Source of the DNA: a virus
DNA length: 26,530 nucleotides
Reading direction: 5' to 3' (one strand)
Virus record (IMG/VR): IMGVR_UViG_3300014501_000583
Coordinates: 1 to 26,530 of that record
In this document: piece after piece, positions 1 through 6,200 of the stretch
Position numbering within the stretch: the stretch's first letter is position 1
How the letters are laid out: every line of letters starts with the position of its first letter
The notes under the pieces: model-generated
The model's database searches: none
Told to the model about the DNA's origin: nothing
The model's input: only the letters and a program-made list of their open reading frames with translations
Program-made: the position numbers and the translations under genes

Positions 1-571
1 AGACGTTACGGGCGAGGCGAAGAACGTCATCGTCCCCGGATACGTCGGGAAGGTTCTCGCGAAGCTCGCAGCGCTCACGAAGAAAACGACCCCGGACGTT
101 CGCGTAACGGTAACGCAGCACGACGCGTCCTTCGCGGTCGATGGGTGGACGGTGACGGTTCGCCTCGTCGATGGTCAGTATCCAAACTATGGGGCGGTAC
201 TGCCGAAGGCGTATGACCGCGAGCTGCGCGTGAAGTCATCCGATCTGCTCGGTGCTGCGAAGGCCGCAGCGAAGCTTGGATCCGGGCAACGCCTTTCGAC
301 AATGCTCCTGACCATAGGAGCGGAATCCATCGCTGCGAGCGCTTCAACCGACGAAGGCGGTTCGTTCTCCGCCGAGATCGCGTGCGAAACGGTGAAGGGC
401 GCAAGCGAACCGTTGACGATTCGGTTCAATGCGGCCTATCTCGCTCGGTGCCTCGCAACGGCCGGCGGAGAATACGTCCGGTGCGCGTTCATTGAACCGC
501 TCAAGCCTGCGCAGTTTACTGCTTGGGACGACGGAGGGGCTGAGGTCGTCCTCATGCCGCTGCGCGCATGA
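1..571 (+). CDS. dnaN: DNA polymerase sliding clamp (beta clamp, DnaN-like), 5'-truncated
   Basis: The reading frame is open from base 2, so the gene begins left of the window and 189 residues remain. Beta clamps form a ring that tethers polymerase and partner proteins to DNA. What shows it: the stretch RLVDGQYPNYGAVLPK (about 155-205) matches the clamp signature R-L-I-D-G-x-F-P-x-Y-x-x-V-(L/I)-P at the end of the middle domain. Upstream VIVPGYVGKVL corresponds to the middle-domain helix. Downstream FNAAYLARCL and the terminal VVLMPLRA match the third domain and the usual MP(M/L)R ending. The stop overlaps the next start (ATGA, 568-571). It heads a block with the phage's own primase, helicase and polymerase, so it is probably part of a phage replisome. 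A phage clamp beside a family A polymerase is less common than with family B or C enzymes. Confidence 0.93.
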   Translation, partial: DVTGEAKNVIVPGYVGKVLAKLAALTKKTTPDVRVTVTQHDASFAVDGWTVTVRLVDGQYPNYGAVLPKAYDRELRVKSSDLLGAAKAAAKLGSGQRLSTMLLTIGAESIAASASTDEGGSFSAEIACETVKGASEPLTIRFNAAYLARCLATAGGEYVRCAFIEPLKPAQFTAWDDGGAEVVLMPLRA

Positions 572-876
572 CGCGCCTCGCTCGCGTGCAACGGCGCGAC
601 CGCCGACGTTTCATCCGCGCGCACAAGCGCACCCCGTGGCTTGCGCTCGCGCTGCTACTGACCGCGGCGCCCGCCGGAGCAGCAACCGCGCAGCACTTCA
701 AAATACCGCCTTTCGGTGGCATCGGACCCGTACCCCACCCACCAATTGTAACGCCGATTATCATACACATCGTAAAACCGATACCGCCCTTCGGCGGTCT
801 AGGATCCAAGCTCCCCAGCGCGAAGCGCGGTCGTGCGTTCAGTATCTCGGTTTCGTTCGGGGGCCCGCGCAAATGA
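568..876 (+). CDS. Small exported proline-rich protein of unknown function
   Basis: A 102-residue protein I do not recognise. The N-terminus is strongly basic (residues 1-22), followed by a hydrophobic segment WLALALLLTAAPAGAATA (about 24-41) that reads as a Sec signal peptide or a single membrane anchor. The rest is rich in Pro, Ile and Gly, with a repeated peptide IPPFGGIG / IPPFGGLG about 26 residues apart. The ATG overlaps the clamp stop by four bases and its own stop overlaps the next ATG (873-876), which supports it as a real coupled gene. An envelope role, for example in lysis or superinfection exclusion, is possible but nothing here demonstrates it. Confidence 0.62.
   Translation: MTRLARVQRRDRRRFIRAHKRTPWLALALLLTAAPAGAATAQHFKIPPFGGIGPVPHPPIVTPIIIHIVKPIPPFGGLGSKLPSAKRGRAFSISVSFGGPRK
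703..804 (+). repeat. Two diverged copies of a 24-base repeat encoding IPPFGG(I/L)G
   Basis: Copies lie at 703-726 and 781-804. They differ at about five positions, three of them silent third-base changes, so the peptide is more conserved than the DNA. Each copy contains a small inverted repeat around TTCGG; in the second, ACCGCC and GGCGGT flank a CTTC loop exactly (783-798). The pattern fits protein-level selection on a repeated motif rather than a mobile element. Confidence 0.6.
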
Positions 877-1010
877 CGGGTACCACAGGGCGTCGGCGTA
901 GCAGCCGGCGCCCCTCGCGGGCCAAGAAAACGGGCTATCTCTGTATGTGCGGCGCGTATCTGCTGCAATCCGCCAAGCGCGGACTGCACTGCATCGCGTG
1001 CGACGGATGA
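873..1010 (+). CDS. Tiny zinc-ribbon-like protein
   Basis: A 45-residue protein with a basic N-terminal half (about ten Arg/Lys in the first twenty residues) and a Cys-rich C-terminus: CMC, then twelve residues on, CIAC. The four cysteines suggest one zinc-binding knuckle or ribbon, perhaps nucleic-acid binding given the basic arm. The start codon overlaps the previous stop (ATGA) and the stop overlaps the next ATG at 1007-1010. The function is unknown. Confidence rests on the overlaps and the cysteine spacing, not on a recognised family. Confidence 0.5.
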   Translation: MTGTTGRRRSSRRPSRAKKTGYLCMCGAYLLQSAKRGLHCIACDG

Positions 1011-1126
1011 GGAAACCGCCGCGCTCGAAACGCCTGACGCGCGAAGACGTGTTTTGGCTGCTCGTTTTGGCGGCGGTCGCACTTGCATCGGTCGTCGTCG
1101 AAAACTTCAAAGAAGGCGCCTGGTGA
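1007..1126 (+). CDS. Tiny single-pass membrane protein (39 residues)
   Basis: Translation gives a basic N-terminus (RKPPRSKRLTR), one hydrophobic helix VFWLLVLAAVALASVVV (about residues 15-31) and a short polar tail ending in Trp. This is a textbook single transmembrane segment with a positively charged cytoplasmic side. It overlaps its neighbours at both ends (ATGA at 1007-1010, GTGA at 1123-1126), which is the main evidence that it is translated. Small phage membrane proteins of this shape include holin-like, antiholin-like and exclusion proteins; I cannot tell which, if any, applies. Confidence 0.5.
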   Translation: MRKPPRSKRLTREDVFWLLVLAAVALASVVVENFKEGAW

Positions 1127-1269
1127 ACGTGCTACGCGCGATCTGGCGGCGCCTGTTTCCTCCGCTACGGCTAGTGTCCCAGGAGCAGAAAAAGCGCGAC
1201 CAGTGGGTCGCCTCGCAAGAGCGCTTTCACGGGTTCCCGTTTCCCGAAAAAGACGACTCGAATCAGTAA
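1123..1269 (+). CDS. Small hypothetical protein (48 residues)
   Basis: Starts at GTG overlapping the previous stop (GTGA) and ends at TAA. The N-terminus is amphipathic and basic with aromatic residues (VLRAIWRRLFPPLR), followed by a charged, Gln-rich segment and an FPFPEKDD tail. I recognise no family. The amphipathic start could lie along a membrane surface, which would fit the membrane protein before it. The 91 bases between its stop and the next gene hold an AAGGAG at 1280-1285 that is poorly placed for any start codon, and no clear gene. Confidence 0.42.
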   Translation: MNVLRAIWRRLFPPLRLVSQEQKKRDQWVASQERFHGFPFPEKDDSNQ

Positions 1270-1360
1270 CGATTCTCGCAAGGAGCCGAGGGGCTGGGCG
1301 TGCAATGCGCCCGGTCCCTTCGTTCTGTACGGCGGCGCAAATTATGCTCAACGGCCCCGC

Positions 1361-3013
1361 GTGATTGACACTTTCGAACTCGACCGCGCGATACCGCGCG
1401 ACGCGCTCCTCACGCAACTAAAAGACCATTCCAAAGCGCCGGCCTCAGCACGCGGGCACCACGATGCGCAGCCTGCAGCCGAGTTCTACGCGCTGGGGCA
1501 AAACGTCGGCATCGTACTGGACGGCAAGTTCATCGGCGTCGACATCGACCGCCCCGACATCGACGAGGCGCGCTTCCTCGCCAAACGGCTCGACGAAACC
1601 GGCACCTGGCGGCAGCGGACCCCCCACGGAAGGCACTGGCTGTTCCGCATTCCGGCCGGTTTAGAGCTCGGAAACGGGATACTGCCCGACAATTTCGGTA
1701 ACTCGTATGGAGACATGAAGACCCTCGGGTTCCTCGTAGCGCCCGGCTCGGAGGTTCGTTGCGACGGTCGAAAGCACGGCGGAGCGCCCTGCGCGGCCGA
1801 GGCGTACGCGATCGAATGTGCGACGGATCCGGTGCCCGCGCCCGATTGGATTCTCGCGCTCGCGGCGGCGGGCCACAAAGCGGCCCGGGAGGCGTCGGGG
1901 GCGCGCCGCGACACCATCCCCGTCGGCGAGCACGACAACGCCATGAGCGCGATTCTGGGCCAGGTGGCGCGGTCGCTGCAGGCCCGGCTCTCCGAGGACG
2001 CCCTGGCGCGCGTCGGACGCGCGATCGTGCGCGAGGCGGGCATCCTCGAGCCCTCCGCGCACCGTCCATTCGGCGAAGGGGACTTCCGGCGCTGGGCGGG
2101 GTCTGCGGTGCGCCACGGCGACGATAAGCCGCTCTACGACAACGTGGGCGACCTCGCACCGGCGGGATGGGTCGAAGGCGTCGAAGCGCTGGAGGCGGCG
2201 GACCGCACGCCCAAGCGCTGGTGGGTACCGGGGTTCTTTCCGCGCGGCGAGCTCGTGATGCTCTTCGGCCGGGGCGGCATCGGCAAATCGACCGCGGCGG
2301 CCTGGCTTGCCGCCCAGGTGACGCGCGAAGGGGGCACGGTCGGCTACCTGGGCGTCGAGGAACCCTTCGCCAAGTTCATCGACCGCGCGGTGCTGGCCGG
2401 CGGCGACTTCAACCGCATGGTGGCCGCACCGCAAGCGACGCTCTTTCCGCGCGACCTGCCGGCGCTCGAGGTCAACCTGCGGCTGCGCGGCGTCGACGTG
2501 CTCTACATCGACTCGATCTACTCCCACTTCGAAACGACCGCCCACGGCGAGAACGCTGCGGTCCACGCGCGCCGGTGCCTCGGGCCGCTGGCGGCCCTGG
2601 CGATGCGCTCGGGCGTGACGATCATCGGGACGTTCCACGAAAACAAGGCTGGCGAGTTCCTCGGCTCGGTCGAGATGGTCAACGTCGCCCGGCACATCAT
2701 CAAGGCGTACCGCAAGCGCTCGGGGCCGCTCATGCTTCGAGTTTGGAAAACGAATCTCAAAGAACCCGGCTACGAGCTCGGACTCCACGGCGAAGAACTC
2801 GATCGCGTGGACCCGCTGACCGGGGAACTCGTTTACGAAATCGACGAAGCGGGGGGGCTTGCTGCCGAGCGCATCATCATCCCAACGCGGACCGAGAGGA
2901 TTCTCGCGTCGATCGAACTCTCGGAGGACGACCTCGCGCCTCCCGATGGGCAGACAGTTCGTGAAGCAATGACAGAGACGAAACGACGCTATAGGAAGAA
3001 CGTAAGTGTTTGA
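1361..3013 (+). CDS. Primase-polymerase fused to RepA-like replicative helicase ATPase
   Basis: A 550-residue replication protein with two domains. Residues about 1-170 match the bifunctional primase/polymerase (PrimPol) family: the metal-binding motif IGVDIDRPD (D61, D63), TPHGRHWLF (H92) and the MKTLGFLVAPGS block. Such domains make primers on single-stranded DNA. Residues about 285-470 are a RecA/RepA-type ATPase: Walker A GRGGIGKST (303-311), Walker B LYIDS (381-385) and TFHENK (424-429), the segment where RepA-like helicases place a conserved His. The C-terminal 40 residues look helical and may be a winged-helix remnant. Start is GTG at 1361, without a good ribosome site. It probably primes and unwinds for the polymerase at 6197. 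The domain calls are firm; hexameric helicase activity is inferred from the family. Confidence 0.9.
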   Translation: MIDTFELDRAIPRDALLTQLKDHSKAPASARGHHDAQPAAEFYALGQNVGIVLDGKFIGVDIDRPDIDEARFLAKRLDETGTWRQRTPHGRHWLFRIPAGLELGNGILPDNFGNSYGDMKTLGFLVAPGSEVRCDGRKHGGAPCAAEAYAIECATDPVPAPDWILALAAAGHKAAREASGARRDTIPVGEHDNAMSAILGQVARSLQARLSEDALARVGRAIVREAGILEPSAHRPFGEGDFRRWAGSAVRHGDDKPLYDNVGDLAPAGWVEGVEALEAADRTPKRWWVPGFFPRGELVMLFGRGGIGKSTAAAWLAAQVTREGGTVGYLGVEEPFAKFIDRAVLAGGDFNRMVAAPQATLFPRDLPALEVNLRLRGVDVLYIDSIYSHFETTAHGENAAVHARRCLGPLAALAMRSGVTIIGTFHENKAGEFLGSVEMVNVARHIIKAYRKRSGPLMLRVWKTNLKEPGYELGLHGEELDRVDPLTGELVYEIDEAGGLAAERIIIPTRTERILASIELSEDDLAPPDGQTVREAMTETKRRYRKNVSV

Positions 3014-3019
3014 TTCGGA

Positions 3020-3060
3020 CCGACACTATACATTACCGCTAGGTAGTGTTATATTGTCGG
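3020..3060 (+). promoter_or_regulatory. AT-rich promoter-like region with nested inverted repeats
   Basis: Between the primase stop and the HTH gene lies the most AT-rich pocket of the plus block. TATACA (3027-3032) and TATATT (3050-3055) are 17 bases apart, an acceptable -35/-10 pair. CCGACA/TGTCGG (3020-3025 and 3055-3060) and ACACTA/TAGTGT (3023-3028 and 3044-3049) form nested inverted repeats sharing the left arm, as an operator might. Transcription would begin within a few bases of the ATG at 3064, which has no Shine-Dalgarno, so the message may be leaderless. This is inference from sequence only; the -35 match is weak. Confidence 0.4.
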
Positions 3061-3063
3061 TTA

Positions 3064-3378
3064 ATGTCGAACAAAACTCGGCCTCCAAGGTGGCTGGATC
3101 GCGTGGTTAAAAACGTCGATCGCGCAATCGCTTCCGGTAATGTTCAATGGGGCCGCCGTTACGCGACCTGTCTCGCCGATCAAGTTCTGCGGCTCGATGA
3201 AGCCTTCGGGAAATCCGAAATCCGAACCGCAAGCCCCCGACAGGTTCGATCACGAAACACGGGTACTGCTGTTTTGGTGGTTTCAAAATCGAATCCGACG
3301 TGGACCGTGCGACAGGTGTCTGAGGCGTGCGGTGTCGCCCCGTCAACCGCGCTCTTCTATATGCGGCTGTCCCGGTGA
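3064..3378 (+). CDS. Small helix-turn-helix DNA-binding protein
   Basis: A 104-residue basic protein. The last 27 residues read as a helix-turn-helix: TWTVRQVSEACGVAPSTALF, with the V-x-E-A-C-G-V-A-P-S-T pattern of an H2-turn-H3 unit where recognition-helix residues follow APST. The N-terminal half is helical and charged with no recognised domain. ATG at 3064 is preferred over an in-frame GTG at 3046 because the GTG falls inside the promoter-like element. The stop overlaps the methyltransferase start (GTGA, 3375-3378). Base composition is more AT-rich than its neighbours, hinting at separate acquisition. A regulator of its own promoter and of the methyltransferase is the simplest guess; no direct evidence. 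Confidence 0.6.
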   Translation: MSNKTRPPRWLDRVVKNVDRAIASGNVQWGRRYATCLADQVLRLDEAFGKSEIRTASPRQVRSRNTGTAVLVVSKSNPTWTVRQVSEACGVAPSTALFYMRLSR

Positions 3379-4358
3379 CTGCCGTTGACTTATTTGCCGG
3401 CGCGGGCGGTTGGGACATCGCGCAGCCGAATATCAACCCGCTCGGAATCGAAATCGACGAGTGGGCGTGTAAGACGCGCGACGCGGCGGGGCTCGCGACG
3501 TTTCGCGGCGACGTAACGCGCATCGACCCCATCCCGTGCGACCTGCTGATCGCCTCGCCGCCTTGTCAGGGATTCTCGATGGCCGGAAAACGCGATCCGA
3601 ACGACCCGCGCAACGCGCTGGTGTGGGAGCCACTGGCCTGGGCGCAAATCGTACAGCCGACCTACATCGCGCTCGAGCAGGTACCGCCCGTGCTCCCAAT
3701 CTGGGAGCAGTACGCCGCGCGGCTACGCGAACTCGGTTACGAAGTGTGGACGGGTCTTCTCCACGCCGAGCAGTTCGGCGTTCCGCAGACGCGCAAGCGC
3801 GCGATTCTCATGGCGCGTCGCGACGGGAAGCCGTGTTTGCCCCCGCAGCCGACACACTCGCGCTACTACGCGCGCGACCCCGCACGGCTTGACGACGGCG
3901 TGCTACCGTGGGGGTCGATGGCGGAGGCGCTCGGTTGGAGCGGCGCTGACGCACCTGCGCCGACACTCGCGCTCTCGGGTTCGACGAATCCAATAGGCGG
4001 CTCGGGGTCCCGAGCCGCCTGGGCCGTACGCACGCGCGGCGATCGCAAAACGAGCGGCGGAAATCTGTTCGATGCGTCAACGCCCGCTCGGGCGTTGACG
4101 GAGAAAGCGCGGTCGTGGACGCGGGAGCGCCCCGCCACGACCGTAGCCGGTGAACCCCGCCGAGGCGGGGTTGGAGACTATCGCGAGCGTCACCGGCAAG
4201 ATGGCGGCGTTCGCATCACGCTCGCCGAAGCCGCGATTCTGCAGTCGTTCCCGCCCGACTACCCCTTCCAGGGCGTTAAGAGTCGCCAGTTTCTCCAAGT
4301 GGGCAACGCCGTACCGCCACGCCTCGCACGAGCGATTCTCGGAGCCCTGGTCGCATGA
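3375..4358 (+). CDS. DNA (cytosine-5) methyltransferase
   Basis: A 327-residue enzyme that would transfer methyl from S-adenosylmethionine to C5 of cytosine in double-stranded DNA. Motifs in order: I DLFAGAGGWD (5-14, AdoMet binding); IV PPCQGFSMAG (62-71) with catalytic C64; VI LEQVPPVL (100-107), where family members normally have ENV, so Asn is replaced by Gln beside E101; VIII QTRKR (138-142); a variable target-recognition region (about 145-250); IX near ATTVAG (255-260); X QVGNAVPP (308-315). It is complete in length. GTG at 3375 is chosen because it overlaps the HTH stop and places motif I at the usual N-terminal position. No restriction endonuclease sits beside it, so protection from host restriction or a regulatory role is likelier than a restriction-modification pair. 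The variable region contains three DNA palindromes, described separately. Confidence 0.95.
   Translation: MTAVDLFAGAGGWDIAQPNINPLGIEIDEWACKTRDAAGLATFRGDVTRIDPIPCDLLIASPPCQGFSMAGKRDPNDPRNALVWEPLAWAQIVQPTYIALEQVPPVLPIWEQYAARLRELGYEVWTGLLHAEQFGVPQTRKRAILMARRDGKPCLPPQPTHSRYYARDPARLDDGVLPWGSMAEALGWSGADAPAPTLALSGSTNPIGGSGSRAAWAVRTRGDRKTSGGNLFDASTPARALTEKARSWTRERPATTVAGEPRRGGVGDYRERHRQDGGVRITLAEAAILQSFPPDYPFQGVKSRQFLQVGNAVPPRLARAILGALVA
3995..4020. repeat. Perfect 12-base-arm palindrome inside methyltransferase gene
   Basis: AGGCGGCTCGGG and its exact reverse complement flank a GT dinucleotide. It encodes residues about 208-216 in frame, within the target-recognition region. First of three such elements with two-base loops. 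Confidence 0.85.
4075..4100. repeat. Second perfect 12-base-arm palindrome in methyltransferase gene
   Basis: CGTCAACGCCCG and its exact reverse complement flank a CT dinucleotide. It encodes residues about 234-242. Its centre is 80 bases from that of the first palindrome; the sequence differs, only the architecture is shared. Confidence 0.85.
4153..4172. repeat. Third perfect palindrome (9-base arms) in methyltransferase gene
   Basis: AACCCCGCC and its exact reverse complement flank a GA dinucleotide. It encodes residues about 260-266, next to motif IX. Its centre is 75 bases from that of the second. Confidence 0.85.
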
Positions 4359-5791
4359 GCGCGCTCTATCCGTGGCAGGCCGATGAGGTCGCCGAGCACG
4401 CGCTGGTCGGCAAGCGCGGCCTCTTCGCCAGTCCGCGGGTTGGAAAGACACGGGCCACGATCGAGTCGATGGTGCGGGCCGGCGGCTTCCGGCGCGCTGT
4501 TGTGCTGGCGCCGCTGGCCGTCGCGCCGTTCTGGCTCAAGCAACTGCGCGAGGCCGGGTTCGAAGCGCGCGACGGGTTCTCGGGCACGATGCAGCAGGTC
4601 GGCACGGAACTCGAGATGGACCGCCCCGAGGGCGTGCTCGTGCTCAATTACGAACGCCTGCCCGACCGTTACTACGCGCGCACGAACACGATCGTGCCGG
4701 GGCTGCTCGATACCGTCCTGGCGTGGAAGCCGCAAGCGCTCGTGGCCGACGAGTCGCACTACATCAAGGGCCCGACGACCGACCACGCCAAGGCCGCGCG
4801 CCGCATCGCCAAGCGCGCCGGCTGGGTGCGCCTGCTCACCGGGACGCCGTCGCCCAACGACTACGGCGACCTGTGGGGACAGCTCGTGTGCGTCGACGAC
4901 CGGCCCCTACCGAATGGTTGGGGGTCGTGGACGGCGTTCAAAAATCGGCATCTCGTCATGGACGCGGTCTATCCGAGCCGCCGCGTCGGCCACGTCAACA
5001 TCCCCGAGCTCCAAGCGCGCCTGGTGCGCGATGCGCGGTTCGTGCGGCGTGAGGACGTGTTCGGCGCCGACCAGTACCAAGAGATCGAACGGCTGGTGAC
5101 GCTGCCCGATCGCGCGATGGAGATGTACCGTACGCTCGCGCGGCAGTGGATCGTCGAGTCGCCCGAGGACTTCGGCCGCTGCAAAGCCGACCACATTCTC
5201 ACGCGCCTGGTGCGCCTGCAGCAGCTCGCCGCCGGGTTTCTGCCCGACGAGGGCGGGATGCTCCACGAGGTCCACGACGCCAAGGTGAAGGCCGTGGCCG
5301 CCGACCTCGACGAGATCATCGAGTCGCGCGAGAAGGTCGTCATCTTCCACAAGTACCGTTGGGAGGGCGCGCGCTACCTCGAACTCGCGCAGAGCCTGCT
5401 CGGGCGGGGCGGCGTCGCGCTGCAAATCGGCGGCGATACGCCCACCGCCGAGCGCGAACGGGCCAAGGATCTCTTCAACGAAACGCCGCGCCCGGCGATC
5501 TTGGTCGCGCAGACGCAGTCGGCTGGCATCGGCATCTCGCTCGCGGAGGCGACGCACGCCTTCTTCACCACGCAGACGTTTAGTTTCGCCGCCGAGGACC
5601 AAGCGCGCGACCGCATCTACAAGCCCGGCGTGCCGCGCGTCGTGACGCACTTTATCACCGAGGGCACCGTGGATGAGTACATCCGCGACATCATCGCGAC
5701 CAAATCGAACATTCACGAATCCGTCCGTCTCGCCGACCGCCAAGAGATGGTCCACGGAAAACTTCGGCGGTCGTATCGGAGAATCGCGTAA
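4355..5791 (+). CDS. SNF2-type superfamily II helicase/translocase
   Basis: A 478-residue ATPase. Motif I is SPRVGKTRA (26-34; K31), a variant lacking the first Gly of the usual GxGKT; Ia VVLAPLAVAPFW (49-60); II DESH (132-135); III LTGTPSPND (161-169). The second RecA lobe includes KVVIFHKY, the segment LVAQTQSAGIGISL, and motif VI EDQARDRIYKPG, which carries the arginine pattern of SNF2 enzymes. Phage members of this group usually sit in replication blocks and are thought to move on or remodel DNA. The ATG overlaps the methyltransferase stop (ATGA), so the two are translationally coupled. It could serve branch processing in replication or recombination with the VRR-NUC further on. The family is clear; the job is inferred. 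Confidence 0.92.
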   Translation: MSALYPWQADEVAEHALVGKRGLFASPRVGKTRATIESMVRAGGFRRAVVLAPLAVAPFWLKQLREAGFEARDGFSGTMQQVGTELEMDRPEGVLVLNYERLPDRYYARTNTIVPGLLDTVLAWKPQALVADESHYIKGPTTDHAKAARRIAKRAGWVRLLTGTPSPNDYGDLWGQLVCVDDRPLPNGWGSWTAFKNRHLVMDAVYPSRRVGHVNIPELQARLVRDARFVRREDVFGADQYQEIERLVTLPDRAMEMYRTLARQWIVESPEDFGRCKADHILTRLVRLQQLAAGFLPDEGGMLHEVHDAKVKAVAADLDEIIESREKVVIFHKYRWEGARYLELAQSLLGRGGVALQIGGDTPTAERERAKDLFNETPRPAILVAQTQSAGIGISLAEATHAFFTTQTFSFAAEDQARDRIYKPGVPRVVTHFITEGTVDEYIRDIIATKSNIHESVRLADRQEMVHGKLRRSYRRIA

Positions 5792-6000
5792 TGAACAGCA
5801 CGGACAAGTACGGCAACAATTCACAGCCGATTAAGCCGATCCCCGAAGTCCTCACCGACCTACGTATTTTCGGATGCCCGCAGCACGGTGCGTTCGGAGT
5901 CAACTACGTCCGCCATTGCGCGAAGTGCGCGCAGACGCAGGCGGAGATTGACAGGTGGCGTTTCGCACCGCGCTACCGCGTATCGGCCTCGCCGCTGTAA
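5791..6000 (+). CDS. Small zinc-finger-like protein
   Basis: A 69-residue protein with C29-x2-H32 and C43-x2-C46, the arrangement of a small zinc finger or treble-clef-like knuckle (CPQHGAFGVNYVRHCAKC). The rest is unremarkable. It begins on the last base of the helicase stop (TAATG) and its own stop shares a base with the next ATG in the same way, so it is embedded in a coupled series. A DNA- or protein-binding adaptor is plausible; no family is recognised. Confidence 0.6.
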   Translation: MNSTDKYGNNSQPIKPIPEVLTDLRIFGCPQHGAFGVNYVRHCAKCAQTQAEIDRWRFAPRYRVSASPL

Positions 6001-6200
6001 TGCACACGCTCGTCGAAGTCGAAAGCACCGCCGACCCGAACGACCTGTTCACGCAGTACCGTTATCGGTGCTCGTGCGGTAAGGTCGGAGAGTGGCAACG
6101 CGGTGCGACGTTCTACTCGTCGGGCGCCGCTCGCGACCACGCGCTCGGGGCGTTCGTTGAGCACAAGTACCCATCGCATGTGGTGTCTGCCGCGAAGTGA
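6000..6200 (+). CDS. Small hypothetical protein with a CSC motif
   Basis: A 66-residue protein. ATG at 6000 is chosen over an in-frame GTG at 5955 because it forms the same TAATG junction as the gene before. C24-S-C26 in YRCSCGKVGEW resembles half of a zinc ribbon, and the C-terminal part has three histidines (H47, H55, H60) that could complete a site. Its stop overlaps the polymerase GTG start (GTGA, 6197-6200). Function unknown. Confidence 0.55.
   Translation: MHTLVEVESTADPNDLFTQYRYRCSCGKVGEWQRGATFYSSGAARDHALGAFVEHKYPSHVVSAAK

Noticed and set aside
1305-1364. 19-codon frame from ATG that overlaps the PrimPol start (GTGA)
   Set aside because: The overlap pattern fits the operon, but the AAGGAG is 19 bases away and the peptide has no feature; not enough to call a gene.
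1661-2788. Long open frame on the minus strand opposite the primase-helicase
   Set aside because: It is an antisense shadow produced by high third-position GC; the plus strand holds clear PrimPol and Walker motifs across the same bases.
3375-5791. Methyltransferase plus SNF2 helicase as a DISARM-like defence system
   Set aside because: The other DISARM components are absent, and SNF2 helicases in phage replication blocks are ordinary.
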